From Hippasteria phrygiana (Eukaryota; Echinodermata; Asteroidea; Valvatida; Goniasteridae): a stretch of 64,000 nucleotides of DNA. The notes below the pieces were generated by a model. It worked only from the letters and a program-made list of their open reading frames with translations, did not search any database and was not told the origin of the DNA. The stretch's first letter is position 1. The number at the start of each line of letters is the position of its first letter. The DNA lies in the NCBI GenBank assembly GCA_037893225.1, contig JAZGUH010000715.1, forward strand, positions 372,001-436,000, read 5' to 3'. Both the position numbers and the translations under genes were made by a program. Shown piece after piece: positions 22,869 through 36,100 of this stretch.

Positions 22869-22883
22869 CATGTTTCCTTTAAG

Positions 22884-23631
22884 CCCCGTTCTCACTTGAA
22901 CGATTTTTTGTACAACTGCGGTGCGACTAAAATATCGTACAGCCGTGCGATTTCCGTATGAATTTTCCCGTTTCTTTCCCGCGCAGTCTCACTTGTACAA
23001 CTGCCGTTCAACTCTCGTGCGACTGCCGTTCAACTCTCGTGCGACTTTTCCTCCCGAAACATCCGATAACGGTTCAAGTTCCGTGCGACTGCCGTACAAC
23101 CTGTACGAGTCCCGCCGTGCGATTTTTGTTCAACTCGTGTGCGACCTGTGTACCGTGCCGCCGTACAACCAATCAGAGCGCCGTGCGACCGCCGTTCGAT
23201 CTGCGCCGGAATCGCATACTAAAGCAGGGCCTTTGCCGTCTATCTTCATTAAACCGCACTTGATGTTCGACAGTCAACAAGTACATGTATTCAACACAAC
23301 ACAACGATGCCACCGAAGAAGAGTGATGGCAAGCAGGCAGGCAGCAAGAACGGCACGGCCGAGCAGTGCGACTCTCTTTGGACTCCCGTGCGACCTATCA
23401 GACTGCCGTGCGACTGCCGTGCGACCCCCATGCGACAACCGTATGGAAATTGTCAACATTTGAGAAAACTCGCACGGGCATGCGACCCGTCCGAATTACA
23501 CAGGACACCCCTACAAAAACCTGTGCGAATCAACAGATCAGACTGCCGTGCGACTCCCGTACGCCCTGTGCGATTTGGTAGTCGCACGGCATTCGCGCAG
23601 AAAATCATTCAAGTGAGAACGGCCGGGGTAT
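22884..23631. mobile_element. Foldback/MITE with GTGCGACTGCCGT micro-repeats
   Basis: CCGTTCTCACTTGAACGAT at the left end is mirrored (one change) by ATCATTCAAGTGAGAACGG at the right. The roughly 740 bp interior is a patchwork of degenerate CCGTGCGACTGCCGTTCAAC words, so open frames crossing it (up to 180 codons) are artefacts of the repeat. It abuts the TTAA at the right end of the large transposon. Confidence 0.65.
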
Positions 23632-24212
23632 TATGAGTTCAGCGTGTGATTATCAGAAATATGAAATACATTTTTTACATCTCTTTTATTTTCAATTTCC
23701 ATCCTGACAAATTAAATTGGCAGATGTACCGGCCATTTAATACTGTAAAAAAACATTTTTTAAACTGATGCAATATACATGTACGTGTATATGTACACTG
23801 TAAGTTTTATTGAAATCATTACATATACATGCATTTAAAAGAATGTATATACATTTACTTATACAAACTGGCTGGACGTCCTCCAGAATTTTTTTTAAGT
23901 TTAACACCTCCATGTTTACACACCAGTGTTCTGGCTCATACTAGTGTACATGTACAATACATATTATGTAATATAAATACCTTCTCATGAATGGTTACCT
24001 TCACGCAAGCGCATAGATTTGACTATGTGTGTGGAAGGGGGGGGGGGGGGATTGGACATATACGCTGTTTATTACACATGCATCAATTATGGTCCATACA
24101 CAAACCCACATTAACCCTCTTTTTGACAATTCTACTGTAATTTCTACATGAAATCTATATACTCCGTATTGATTGCCTCCTGGTCCTATTTTAATTTTTC
24201 TCTTCTTTGTCT
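23632..24212. other. Non-coding stretch
   Basis: AT-rich with TACATGTA runs and a poly-G tract at about 24038-24050. No supported gene. Confidence 0.45.
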
Positions 24213-24800
24213 GGTTTTATGGAATTCCATTGCTGCCATTTACACGTCGCATTTGAGGCAGTGTTACTAGGGTCCGCAGCCGTTTGCGCCGTCAACGGCG
24301 CATAGTCGCGTCGTACCGTCGTACTGTAGCATAGTTTTGTACTGTTTGTATAGGGCCGTCGGAAAGTCGCGTCATGCCGTCGCATAATCGCGTCGTGCCG
24401 TCGCATTGTGCCGTCGCATAGTCGCGTCGTGGCATCGCATTGTCGCGTCGTGCTGTCGCGTCGCGCCGTCGCGTCGTCGCATAGTCGTGTCGTGCCGTCG
24501 CATAGTTGATTTCGGGTCCTCAGCCGTTTACGCCGTAAACCCTGAAAATCAACAATGCGATGGCACAGCGCGACTATGCAACGCGACATTGCGACGGCGC
24601 GACACAACTATGCGCCGGCACGACGCGACTATCCAAAGACCCTATACAAACAGTACAAAACTATGCGACGGTACGACGCGACGCGACTATGCAACGCAAC
24701 TATCCGACGCGCCGTTGAAGGCGCAAACGGCTGCGGACCCAAGTAACACTGCCACAAATGCGAAGCGTAAATGGCAGCAATGGAATTCCATAGGTTTTAT
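24213..24800. mobile_element. Foldback element with GCGTCGTGCCGTCGCATAGT micro-repeats
   Basis: Arms of about 80 bp: GGAATTCCATTGCTGCCATT at 24221 is mirrored at 24770-24789, and GGGTCCGCAGCCGTTTGCGCC by its inverse near 24719-24741. The interior is built of GTCGCATAGTCGCGTCGTGCC words in both orientations. GGTTTTAT at 24213-24220 recurs at 24793-24800, a possible 8-bp target duplication (3 bp off on the right). Confidence 0.65.
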
Positions 24801-25496
24801 TGTCTGGGGGTGATCTTGTCATATTGAAAGTGTGTGTGGGTGGAGATATATTCCCCATCCCCTGAACCCCGAAATCTATATGTTAGTTGCCTTCACTTAT
24901 CAACACTTCTTCATGTCGAAAAATTTTCATTGGATTATATTTAACCATAAAAGTTGGGCTATTATGTACACATGTATCACCATTTGTTAATCTTTTCTGA
25001 TTTGTTTTCCTGTGGGACGGTATGAAAATTGTTTTGAAAAAATAAATGAAATGTAATGAAATCAATTGTGATGTAGTTCTTTTAACCAATATATGTACAT
25101 GTACACCGACGACTGCATGTATTTTTCCTATTACATGGCTGTCATCCAAGGTTATACTTTTAAATTTACATTCGAAGTATTAAAATACCTCACATGTTCA
25201 CTCATCATCCTTCTCATTTGTTAATGTTGAAGAAGTTTAAAAATACTTTCCTCACTTGGCCAGTACCACTGTGGACACTCCTTGGGATTTTTCCCAGGAT
25301 CTTTCGAATTTTGATGGGAAAAATATGGATTGCACATGTGCAAAGTGCTTCTTCTGGTGCTCTGTCAAATGCATCTGTACAGTGTTTTCCATTGCCTTGG
25401 GAATTCTTGGGAATTTTACTGGATGAATCTTGGGAATTTCAAATAAGTAGCACGCTGGCCAGTACTGCCCTTTAGTCAAGGCGCGAGTGGCTACTA

Positions 25497-25606
25497 GTGT
25501 TGTAGTCGAGACCCCGAAGTCCGAGACCAAGACCGAGACCTGATGGACCGAGACCGAGACCTGATGGCCCGAGACCTGATGGCCCGAGACCAAGACCTCG
25601 AGACCT
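25497..25606 (+). repeat. GAGACC short-repeat element, left half
   Basis: GTTGTAGTCGAGACC is followed by variants of CCGAGACCGAGACCTGATGG. Its mirror image lies at 29168-29300. Confidence 0.6.
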
Positions 25607-26936
25607 TGTATGTCATTTACATAATAAAAGAATGCAAAATGATCACAAATTTCCATATGCATTATGTGCAAAGGAGTATACATGTACATGTCGTTCCCAA
25701 CTTCCCATACATGAAGCTAATATAATGCGCTACATGTACGTTTGGGCACGCGTACACGGCAAAGAAACAAGGTTGTCATCATGTCATGTACTGCACGTTT
25801 ATAAATCTTTAGTCGAGTAGAGCGTACTGTAATCGATTCTCGACCAGTGCGAGAGGCGAAGCCACGAGTGCCTTAAGTCTGGTTACCAGACCAATATATT
25901 CTGACTATTTCTGATGAATAAATCAGGTATACCCAGCACGATATGGGGCAGAGGGGTACCCCCTTTTTGTCCCTATACCCTATACACTCTCCAGACTATT
26001 GTTACCTAACACATCCCCTAGAGATCTGAAAAGAATTCCTGAGATTCTGGGAACACAATGACCAACATAAAAGAGGGGGGTTCCCTCTGCCCCATATCCT
26101 GCATCATATGAAATAAGGTCCCATATGATGCATGATATATAATTCTTGACATTATACATACTACGTATCTTTCTTTTCTTAAAAAATTACCCATGCATCA
26201 TCTGGGCTCTGTTTGGGCAACTCGTACCCGCGTCAAGTCGTACCCGCGTCACCCTCGGGTGCGCGTGCACACAAGCAAACGTAACACAAGCACATCTTGG
26301 TTTCGCACGAAATTATCATTCATTTTCATTTTATATTATAATCTGAGAATAAACATACAGTATACGGTGATCGTGCCTTTTCCATTTCTGTGGAACAGAC
26401 TTCCCGTTTATTTAAGGATTATTAATGATTTTGGAATTTTTAAATCCCATCTTAAAACATTTCTTTTTAATCAGTTATTGTTAATCAGTTTCTGTTAATG
26501 TAGTTGTGTTTTTTTAGGAGTCATGGTAATGTTATGCTTTTCAATTTAGGAACTTTTTATGATAATCAAAAAATTGAAAGGTCTGCCTTTGATGACCACA
26601 TGCATTGCGTACTTAACAGGACAATGGTCATATAACTTTTTTACAAGTCATGTAGCGCATTCATGCTCATGAGTGCTTGTTCAAGTAAACCAGTTAAGCA
26701 TGCTGCGTGTGCGCATGTGCGCTTACAGATTGGCACTTATAGGGTACTGGGCAACAAAGGGCAACAATACGGACAATGGACCCCACTACTCTGTCTTTAG
26801 AAAATGAAGTACCCCACAGCCGTAACGCTATGTATTTCAAGATTTCTAAGGGGACAAAGGAAGGGAAGTAGGGTCAAACAATAGAGGTACCCAACAACCA
26901 ATCTAGTGTCTGGTTTAACCGGCTCCCCAAAAAGAC

Positions 26937-27083
26937 ACACACACACAGTCATGTAAACGGGTGCAATCGTGGACCTCCCATTGGTTTTGTACACGATTTT
27001 CAATCGTGGACCCCTTTGTCTACGCCCGAATTCTTTTGTCCTAGGTCCACGATTGCCGGCATATACAAACTCACACACACACA
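26937..27083. mobile_element. MITE-like element flanked by CA repeats (copy 1)
   Basis: TGCAATCGTGGACC (26962-26975) is mirrored by GGTCCACGATTGC (27044-27056). Short ACACAC tracts flank both sides. The same element with a longer centre is at 52.7 kb. Confidence 0.6.
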
Positions 27084-27188
27084 GGATGATGACTCCAAGG
27101 TGCAACGTGGTGGTTTTGTTTACATTTCATGCTGCCTGGTCAAATTGGAGGAAAAAAGTCTATTCCCAGTGTGGTGTGTGCCAATAAT

Positions 27189-30100
27189 TCATTTTTTTCG
27201 TTTCTGAACTTTACACTTATCATCCTTCTGTCCATATTCAGTTTTATATTTCTCCAGTGCATCTAGGTAGCTTACAGGGGGCCAGCGGTTCTCTGTAATG
27301 TACTCCAGGTTCTCCCCTTCCAGTGTCTTGAACTGCGCTCTCTGTTGGAAGGCGACGAAGTTCGAGGAAATGAAGTGAAGACACCACGCAGCAAGCTGTC
27401 TGGCATTACACATCTGTCCAACAATGAAACATGAATAAATGAGCTGTTTGCATCAATGAAAAGTTATGCATGCATTCCCCCTTCATCCCATATTCACCCC
27501 ACTAGCTATATATGCTGTGTAATTTTACTGCAAAAAACGTAAACAAAAAGAAGTTAAATACATGTAAGTTTGTTTGTTTGTTTGTTTGTTTGTTTGTTTG
27601 TTTGGATCAAAACCAGGAGTGACCTTTGAAAAAAAAATAGCAGAAAAGAAAGTAGTTTTGGCAACATTATGTACATTTTGGGATCATGTTGCAATAGAAG
27701 ACTTTTGAGACGCTGGTCGACATACTGGTTCTTTTCCATTGTTCTCACCAACTGTGCGCATGCTCAAAAGTACGTGCACATGCTCAGAACAAGTAAAAAG
27801 GACCGGTATGTCTGCTTCCACCAGCATCTCAAAAGTTTACTCTTTTAACCATTGTTATGCAGGCATGAGAATCTTCCGGTTTTAAAAGGAATTCCTTGCG
27901 AAAAAATAAAATGTATGAAATTATTCAGATGGTTACTTTGATTTCTTAATCTTTTACATGTAGGTGCTTTTATTGCATGTTGATCTCCCAAAACAGCCTT
28001 CAGCAGGTATCAAACACGCTAAAACCCAGGAGCTTCCTAAGGTGACCCTTAAGCTTGACCACCGGCTGTTGGACGCTCCATTCGCTTCGCTCACTACGCT
28101 TTATTTGGTTACAAAATATTTTCCCGTTTCTTATCAACACCCATTCTCATGCCTGATAGTACATAACCATATAAAATATAGGGACATCATTTATCTATCG
28201 TTATTCCATTTAGGAGGGGTGCATGCACTATTCATAGAGTTTTTATACATGAAGTTGTCCATTAAAAGCTAATCTAGGTAAGCAAAAACAGAGATAAATG
28301 AAAAAAAAGATAAATGAAAAAAAAAGGGAAAAAGTGATTCTTTCTACAAAAAAGCTGCAGGACTTGAGTTGCACCTGTGCAGTTTGTAACAGTCCAATCA
28401 CGTCCACGTGCGCCTCTGCTATGCTACTGATGGATTCGGGCACATCAACATCCTTGATGATGTGCAGCTCACAGAGATTCTTGAGGTGATCTTGGCCATA
28501 CCGATCAGCAGCTATGAGGATTCCCACGGCATCTCCTTCCTCAATCGGGGCGTGGTCCATGTACATATATTCCAGGAGGGCTAAGAAACATTCCTGGCTC
28601 ACATCTTCTATTCTAATCTATACAGGACATGGAATATAAAAGTTCACATATAAAGTTGCTTCCTCGTCTTTTTGTTAAGTCGGATTAAATCACAGGGTAA
28701 TGTTTTAACTGACCTACCGCTAATAATTTGCTAGTTAGCCACGTCCCTTAGGCAACTCTATGGGAATTATCTTTGTCTAACACTTTGCACGTTCTATATG
28801 TACAATGTATGTGTCGAATTCCAGCAAATGCGATAGGACATTTCACAAGACAATTCACATGCAATTCAGCATAGGTTAAAACTGAAACAAAGAGGTATGG
28901 CATTATTCATATTATAACACCTCACCAAGTGATTCTGTGTCTTGATTGGCCGAGAGCCAGTCACATGGCATGCGCTACTTTCCTTGCACGGCCAAAAGTA
29001 CAATACCCATAGCAACTATTAAGTAAACGCATAGCACTGGTATTGTGGGCAAATACATGTGTGTGCGCATAGAACGTTGTGTATGTTTTTGAACCTTTTG
29101 ATCGAAAGCACGGCACAAAACCCGATCAGGGAAATCGGCTTTATTAAACACCATAATTTATTTTTTTGGTCTCTGTCTCGGTCTCGTCCTGCAAAAGTCT
29201 CGGTCTCGGAAGTGTTGGTCTCGGTCTCGAAAGCCTTTGTCTCGGTCTCGGTCTCGAAATCCTTGGTCTCGGTCTCGGACATGAAGGTCTCGACTACAAC
29301 ATTGTATAGTAAGGATAAAGGACAAGTATTTCAAAGACTCATTTAGGAGCAGATTTCTATCTTCCTACCAAGTGATCTCCAGTTTTCGGGAGGTTTGGCC
29401 GGTTTTCCAGTGTTATTGGACAGTTTTCAGATAAAAACGCAGAACACCAGAGGACACCTGGTGGTTGGCTTAAAACATACTTCCTTGTGAAGTTAATTAC
29501 CTCATCTTTGCTACTCTCAGCAAAGACACCGCTAAACATTCCAGCCATGAACTTACAGCGGGCCGACAGCATTATCTTGTGGGCATAGATGGTCGTATCT
29601 GCGTGAAGACAAAATTGGATTACATGTACTTTAGTAATATGTAGATTGAGTAGAAGATCTGGCTCTTAACAGACTGATTCATTAATCCCCACGCATTGAT
29701 GCACTGATCAATTACAACTGCACCACACGTCAATTTCGAATGTCAGACAATGCTTGCAGCTGCGATTGGTTAAAACAGCAAGGGATGATGAGGCTTTTTG
29801 ATTGGTCTTTTGCATTTTAGGAGCAGCATGTTTTTCTCAAAGCATTTTACTATCCGACATTGGCGTATCCAGCAATGGGGGGGGGAGGGGGGGGGGGGGA
29901 AACTTCTTCCCTTCCCTTCCCTTCCCTTCCCTTCCCTTCCCTTCCCTTCCCTTCCCTTCCCTTCCCTTCCCTTCCCTTCCCTTCCCCCCCCGGCGGCATT
30001 TGAGGCGTCATAAAAAACAAAAAGATAGTGTTTTTGCGACGGTTTTAAGACGATTCAGACATTGTTTGCCCTCCCTGGCACAAAAAGCTGGATACGCTAC

Positions 30101-33100
30101 TGCTATCCAATGAACAATGGCCGCACTCTGGAGAACTCACACGTACTGTACAGGAAGCGCGCACAGCGATCCCATGCGGAGAGGCTACAATATGCAAATC
30201 AGTTTGTCTTGGCTGATGTTTTTCTTTGTTTTGTGGCTGGATTTCCAGCAATGACATCGTATGCGAATAAGAATGAGATTATTCAGCACTTGGTAATAGA
30301 GGTTTGGAGTTCGCAGACAAATTTCAGCGACAAAATCACAACAATTGCCGGAAAACAATCGCGACCGCGGGCGTTGTTCCAAGGCGTTTGACCAACACAA
30401 CCTAATTTGCATATTGTAGCCTTGCTGCGTGAGGCTTTTAACAGTCCTTCGTGTACGAGTGTGAGTGCACGGAGCGCGGCTACTGTTAGCAGCCGGCCAT
30501 CGATAGTTGGACAATCGTTGCACAATTGTCGAAACTTGATAGAACAGGCAGGTTCAAAAACCGTGGTAATTCAGGGTTTTAAGGGTACATTGCATTGCAT
30601 GGCACTCCAACCTCTTAAAACTTCTAGGGTAAGCTCAAGCTACCACATCTATAATTTTGCATTTCGCCCTTTTCGTTTCAAACATTACATGTCTGAAACA
30701 TCAGAAAGTTCATAAATCTGAAATGTTTATGTTTTCAGATATTTTAAATTTCTGAATCGTAAATCCATCTTGTGTTCGAGATATTAGATGTCTAAAATGC
30801 AAGCCTATTGTTTACATTTCAGAACATAGTGACACCAACAAAAGCATTTAATAAAAACAAAAAATTCTATCTTCACAATGACCACGCGGTACCCGCTGCT
30901 GCATTGGATTCGAATCGGCAAGCCGACCCTGTCAAGCTCGGTAATCAAGTGGTTAAGACGTCTGCACTATTAAGTAGGAAGTCGTGGGTTCAATACCCAA
31001 GCCTGTGATTTTTTCACACAGGCTCTACCTCGGAAAGCACCGAGTATACAGTGCTTCAAACATTACGTCAGGATAGGGCAAAACGAGAAAAATCTCTGTT
31101 CTAATTTAAAAGCATTTCAGACATTTCTGGTTCATAGACAGTGGCGTAGCCAGGCTCTTCCTGGGGGAGGGGGGGGGGGACAAACAGGGGGCATGGCTAT
31201 TTTCAAGGGGGAAAATACAACTTTATTAAATAGGTCCACGCTATAGTAACGCATACACTACAGATGGCGACACCCCCCCACCAAAAAAAATCCCAATTTT
31301 CCAGGGGGGGGGGGGGAAAGAAAGGGGAGCAAGAGGGGGGGGGGAAGAGGGGGGGGGGGGGCAAGAGGGGGGGGGGCAAGAGGGGGGGGGGGCAGTTTTC
31401 CCCCTTGGCTACGCCACTGTTCACAGAAAATGCCAAATCTGATTGCCATTTTGTGATTCCCAGCAGAGTAGCAATGACTAATTTTTAGCACAAAGTGCAT
31501 GCCAAGACTAGATGTTGCTGCCCAAAACATTTGTTCAGACTCTAGGAAGTATCCAGCGTTCCTCCTCCAAACAAACTCATCATTCCCCCCCCCCCCTCTC
31601 CACACACACACACAAGTAGTATACAGCTATCTAGTGTAAGCTTGTGCGGTTTTAGATTAAACCAGAACCGAAAAAAACGGCCAAGTTTGACTCGGTTTAA
31701 CCGGTTTACCGACCTTGAAAACAAAGGGCGCTGCCATCTTGTCATTGCTGGCTTCGAGCGCGCGGAAACACCGGATGCATTCCCCTCCCGCGAACGACGC
31801 TAACGCCCACCACTCTCTTGTCGATCCTAAAAATTATTTCCTCGCGAAGCTAGCCATCGTTCGCGTGACTGGGAACGCAGCGCTGGCTTCCGTAATCACG
31901 AGCTTTTGTCACGCTAATAGTGGTACATGCGGAGCGGAACCAACGAAGCTGACAATCCCTGCGACCAGCGAACACGTGCAAAATTGAACGTATTACACAT
32001 GTGAGGGAATTCCCCTGCATGTGCAATGTGAGAATCAGACTCGCCAAGTCGAAGCAGCTTATTTGGTTCAATTGGCTGTTTGTCAATTTTCGTGACTCGT
32101 TTAATACGTTAGCGATATGAGTGTTTCCAATAGAGTACTAGGTCGAAGTCTAATGAGATTTGTGACGTAGACCGTAGACGCGCACAAGCTCGTGAGTATA
32201 GTATAGTAAATCCAGTGGTGTTCTTTTCCGCCGGCAGGCCAGCCCACCGTGCATGCAGCACGTATGTGGCATGTGGCATGTGGTGTGCATGTGCAGGCAA
32301 GCGCTGTGTCCAGCATGGGCTCGTGCTTGCGATGCGTGAAATTAATAAGCCTCACGATTCGGGAAATGTCATTTGCACCTAAGACGAAGACTGTTCAGTG
32401 TTCTTCAGACAAGTACGGTAATCTTTTCTTTGTGGTTTTGGAAGTATTGTTTGACATTTTTTTCACTCTGATTTTCTGAAATGAATGAAATATTGTTGCA
32501 GACGATTTGGAGGTTTTTTAAAAATCAAAACCGGACGTGATTGGTTTTATAATTATAAAACCGGAAAAAAACGGTTTACCAGTAAACCGCACAAGCTTAA
32601 TCTAGTGCTGCAGCCGAATCGCCGAACCGAACTAAAAATGGCCGAACATGGCCTGCCGAACCGAACCGAACCGAACTGAACCGAACCAAAATTGTCGGTT
32701 CGGAAGTTCGGCAAGCTTTACGTGCACATACATGTATTGATAGCGCTAGGAATGCATGCGATAAGCATGGGCGGCAGGGATGATATGACTGAATTTACGT
32801 GTTGATAAGGCCCTTCTTTTCGGCCTTAGCAGGTTTGGAATCGACCACTTGTACATGTACATGTACCATGTAAATTGCATTAGCCCATGTACTGCATGCA
32901 ATGTAGAGAGTCAATAGAATTAAACAAAAAAAGATAGTCTTTTCCATTCCAGGAAGGTAAAAAAAGACACGAGGTAAAAATCATATAATCATATAGGACA
33001 TAGTCGCGACTGCTTGCATCCGGCCATGTAAGTTTCCATCCCTACACCCCGCATTAAAAATGTAGTGTGCTCGAAAGCGAGCCCTGCCCAGTATGCAATG

Positions 33101-36100
33101 ATTGGCTGTTCACATGGCGACACAACATGAATATACATTACTCATTTTGTGGGGATGCACAGAGTCCAGGGATGAGATTCTGAGAAAATATAGTTTGAAA
33201 TTTGTGACCGCGTAAGGCGTGAAACCCTTTATGGCGTGGAGCCAAAGCCCCAGAAACATTATATTCCAAGTACTCTGTGGTGCAATCTAAAGCTCTAATG
33301 GACACCTTTTAAAAGAACAAAAATATTTGCAAAATTGTACCCACAAAAATGGTGGTAGGATGCTACATGTACATATGTACATTCCTTCCTAAGCAACTCC
33401 TGCCTTGTGAATTTTGTTGCAGCACTTTATCCGTCAGTCCTTCTCTGCTCGCAAAAAGGAATGTTGGGAACAAAAATGTTCTAGACTAAAATTACATTTT
33501 GTCAAGAGTTTTGATTCAAATTAGAACAAAGATGTTTTCTCTTTTGCCCTGTCCCGACGTAATATATGAAGCACTGTATACTCAGTGCTTTCCGAGAGCC
33601 TGTGTGAAAACATTCACAGGCTTAATCGGGCGGGATTCGAAGTTTTGATTTGTACTTTTTACCATAATTTAGAAAAACAGCTGTCATTTTGCTTATCATG
33701 CACATTGTGCTAACAATCATGTACTCATACATCAACATGCATGACTCAGCACGCAGTTGCCACATCGCCCCCATGCATTGGCCCACGAACCTCTCATACA
33801 CACCGAACCGGTCAATTCACAGTTTTCCCGGAGTTGTGTATACCATGAATGCTTGGTAGTGGTACAATCGCATTTCTTCATAGTGATTTTGTCAGTAGTC
33901 TTTATAAAAATAACAATTGACTGCAAGCTCTAATTGTCTTTAATCTATTGGGTAGATTCATTTTAGCGTTCAAAATTGTCTTTAAAATTGGACGTTGATA
34001 TCCAATAATGCTGTATGGCTACGGACTGAGTATGCTTGCACAATGCATAACATATTTTGCAGCGTGGTACGTGTAGTTAACTACATGTATATGTACAAAA
34101 TGTATGTACGCTACAGGTAGGTGAAGCATGTGTGCATTGTGATTCACCTGCTGTTAGTCTATTACACACGCATCGCGATGTTTTGGGTTGTATGCATTTT
34201 CTGCATGGAAATCTGAACATTCCTTCTCTTTGTTTCCCCGCCACTGAATCTCTACTCGCTATAGTCCATTTTTACAAGCAGATTTCCATTTAACTTCAGA
34301 AAATTTAACTCCAAGCCTACATGTACATGTAGCTCTGCCTTCCCAGCTATGCTCTGAATCACTCGATGAAATCTTGACCAAATGTTAAATATATGCATTT
34401 ATGATAATTAGCTGCAGTAACCATTTAAACACTGAATATGCATTTCTGAAAATTAGATACAATCAAGCTTTGGAGCGGCGGTGGTCCGCGGGGGTGTGGC
34501 CATTGTCAGGGATGCCAGTAGGTCTTGGCTGCAGGGCCGGGAAAAAATTGCGTGTCCGGAATCTGAGCCACGCTACAATTACATAGGCCTATGCGTAATA
34601 CATACTATATGTACAATTGTACATTGACTGTACAATAAACTTTGCCTCTATTTTTACGAAGTGCTCGATATATTTTTCCAATGAGAATGTTTCCAAAGCG
34701 AACGCCGTAGATCTATCGTACAACAATGAACAGTACTAGTATACGCAAGATCACATCGTAGATGTTCAATACGATATGCATAATCATTTCAACTTCCATT
34801 TTGACAAACGATCCCCGCAGTTGTTATTCCGCCATGTTGTATACAGGCTGCACACGCTCGCGAAACCATTTTATACACGAACATAACTGGTTCCCTACTT
34901 TGACTGCGTAAAGTGAATACGGGATGCATGGGAATCAACAAAATCAGCAATCTCTGTGGAAATGAACTTGACCAAGTCGTCGATTGATTGTATTTTGTTC
35001 TGCACGCACATTGTGTGTACGCACATTGTGTGTACGCACCAGTGGTACGCAACGTACACATAAATTGTGACCGTTCCTCACAGACTGGAATTTACCAGTT
35101 GCGTGTACATAGTATGTAAGTCTAGTGTCCGCTGCATACGTATGCAGGACGCTGCTTATACAGTGCCCCGTGCTACGTGTAAATCGAATCGTTGTACACG
35201 TGTATTGCGGCATAGCGCATGAAGGTAGGAAAGCGCTGTATGGTCTTACGGTAAAATTTCTATTAATATATATTATTGTTCCGGCCCACAAATGACGAAG
35301 GCCGGAGGTTTTTCCCAAAAATATGAAAAAGCCGGAAGTCTGGCATCCCTGCATTGTGCCAGTCATTGTGAATTTTGCCTCCTGCGGGTTTGGCAATGTG
35401 CCAATCAACATGTAAGGACTGGGTGGGGATCGAGCTAGGGCCAGGGAATTCCCGGAAGGACATTCTTTCACTGTATGTACATCACATACATGTACATTGT
35501 ATGCATGTACAATCAATCGGCGCGATTGCAATTGGAGAGATATTTTTTCAATGTACATGTACAGGTACTTCCAAACCCGAACCGAACCGATGATTGGGGA
35601 AACAAATTTCAGAACTGAACCCGAACCGAACCGAACCGAACCTGGAGTATCAGTTGCAGCACTACTGCTATCACCAAATTTTAGGACTAGACGAGAGCAG
35701 CACTGAATTAACAGAAGTCAGTCCAGTTCTTAACTACAGCAGGCCATACAATAACAAACGTGTGACGTCACTTGGCATGACAACTACTTCAAACTTCTAT
35801 AAACTTCAAGTACATGTATCATGATTGCCTCATGATTTTCAGACCTTGTTGAATATTCAAATTTCGGTTACACAAAAAGCTTAACCCTAACTCCCTAGGG
35901 CATGGGAAAAATCATATTAAAATTGGAGGATTCAGGACTGTTAGGGTTAAAGACTTAATACTGTTTTATCAGGGTCGGTCAAAAGTTAAGAAAATAAGGG
36001 ATGGAGGATGGGGACGGGTTTATATGTACATGTACCTTCCACTTTGAATCTGATATCGGACAGTGCCGGTCTGTTCAGGAAAAGCCACTTTGCTCGCTGT

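Larger units (their letters stand above)
13164..22882. mobile_element. Candidate autonomous TTAA-flanked transposon carrying a RAG1-like transposase and a THAP ORF
   Basis: TTAA at 13164-13167 is followed by AGGAAACATG (13168-13177). At the other end CATGTTTCCT (22869-22878) is followed by TTAA (22879-22882). The 10-bp inverted termini plus TTAA duplication enclose 9.7 kb holding a complete plus-strand transposase gene (14445-20393) and a minus-strand THAP exon (13542-13847). TTAA targets are known for piggyBac and Kolobok transposons; the encoded transposase is of the N-RAG-TP type instead. The termini were found by eye and 14 matching bases could be chance, so the ends are the weakest part of the call. 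The two genes point away from each other from a 600-bp shared upstream region. Several MITEs have inserted into its introns, so the copy is not brand new. Confidence 0.55.
24801..27188. other. Region downstream of the RacA/RhoBTB gene, repeats only
   Basis: No gene supported. It holds the GAGACC repeat at 25.5 kb and the inverted-repeat element at 26.9 kb. A 100-codon frame at 26193-26498 reads like a fragment of a non-LTR reverse-transcriptase tail (WNRLPVYLR, then FKSHLKTFLF) and may be a retrotransposon relic. No clear AATAAA was found for the minus-strand gene. Confidence 0.35.

Noticed and set aside
14445..22878. A RAG2-like (Kelch) partner gene near the RAG1-like transposase, as in ProtoRAG
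   Set aside because: No Kelch-type repeats or PHD finger seen in either strand of the element; the only second ORF with a domain is THAP. I also saw no CACTATG-type RAG terminal signals at the ends.
22921..24813. Long overlapping ORFs (up to 180 codons) on both strands
   Set aside because: They cross cryptically simple repeats of foldback elements; open frames arise from the repeat words and show no domain.
29910..29985. (CCCTT)n tract as a telomere-like repeat
   Set aside because: The unit is not a known telomeric repeat and lies inside a MITE with inverted ends and target duplication.
31203..31611. Proline- and glycine-rich ORFs
   Set aside because: They translate poly-G/C interiors of a MITE with clear ends and target duplication.
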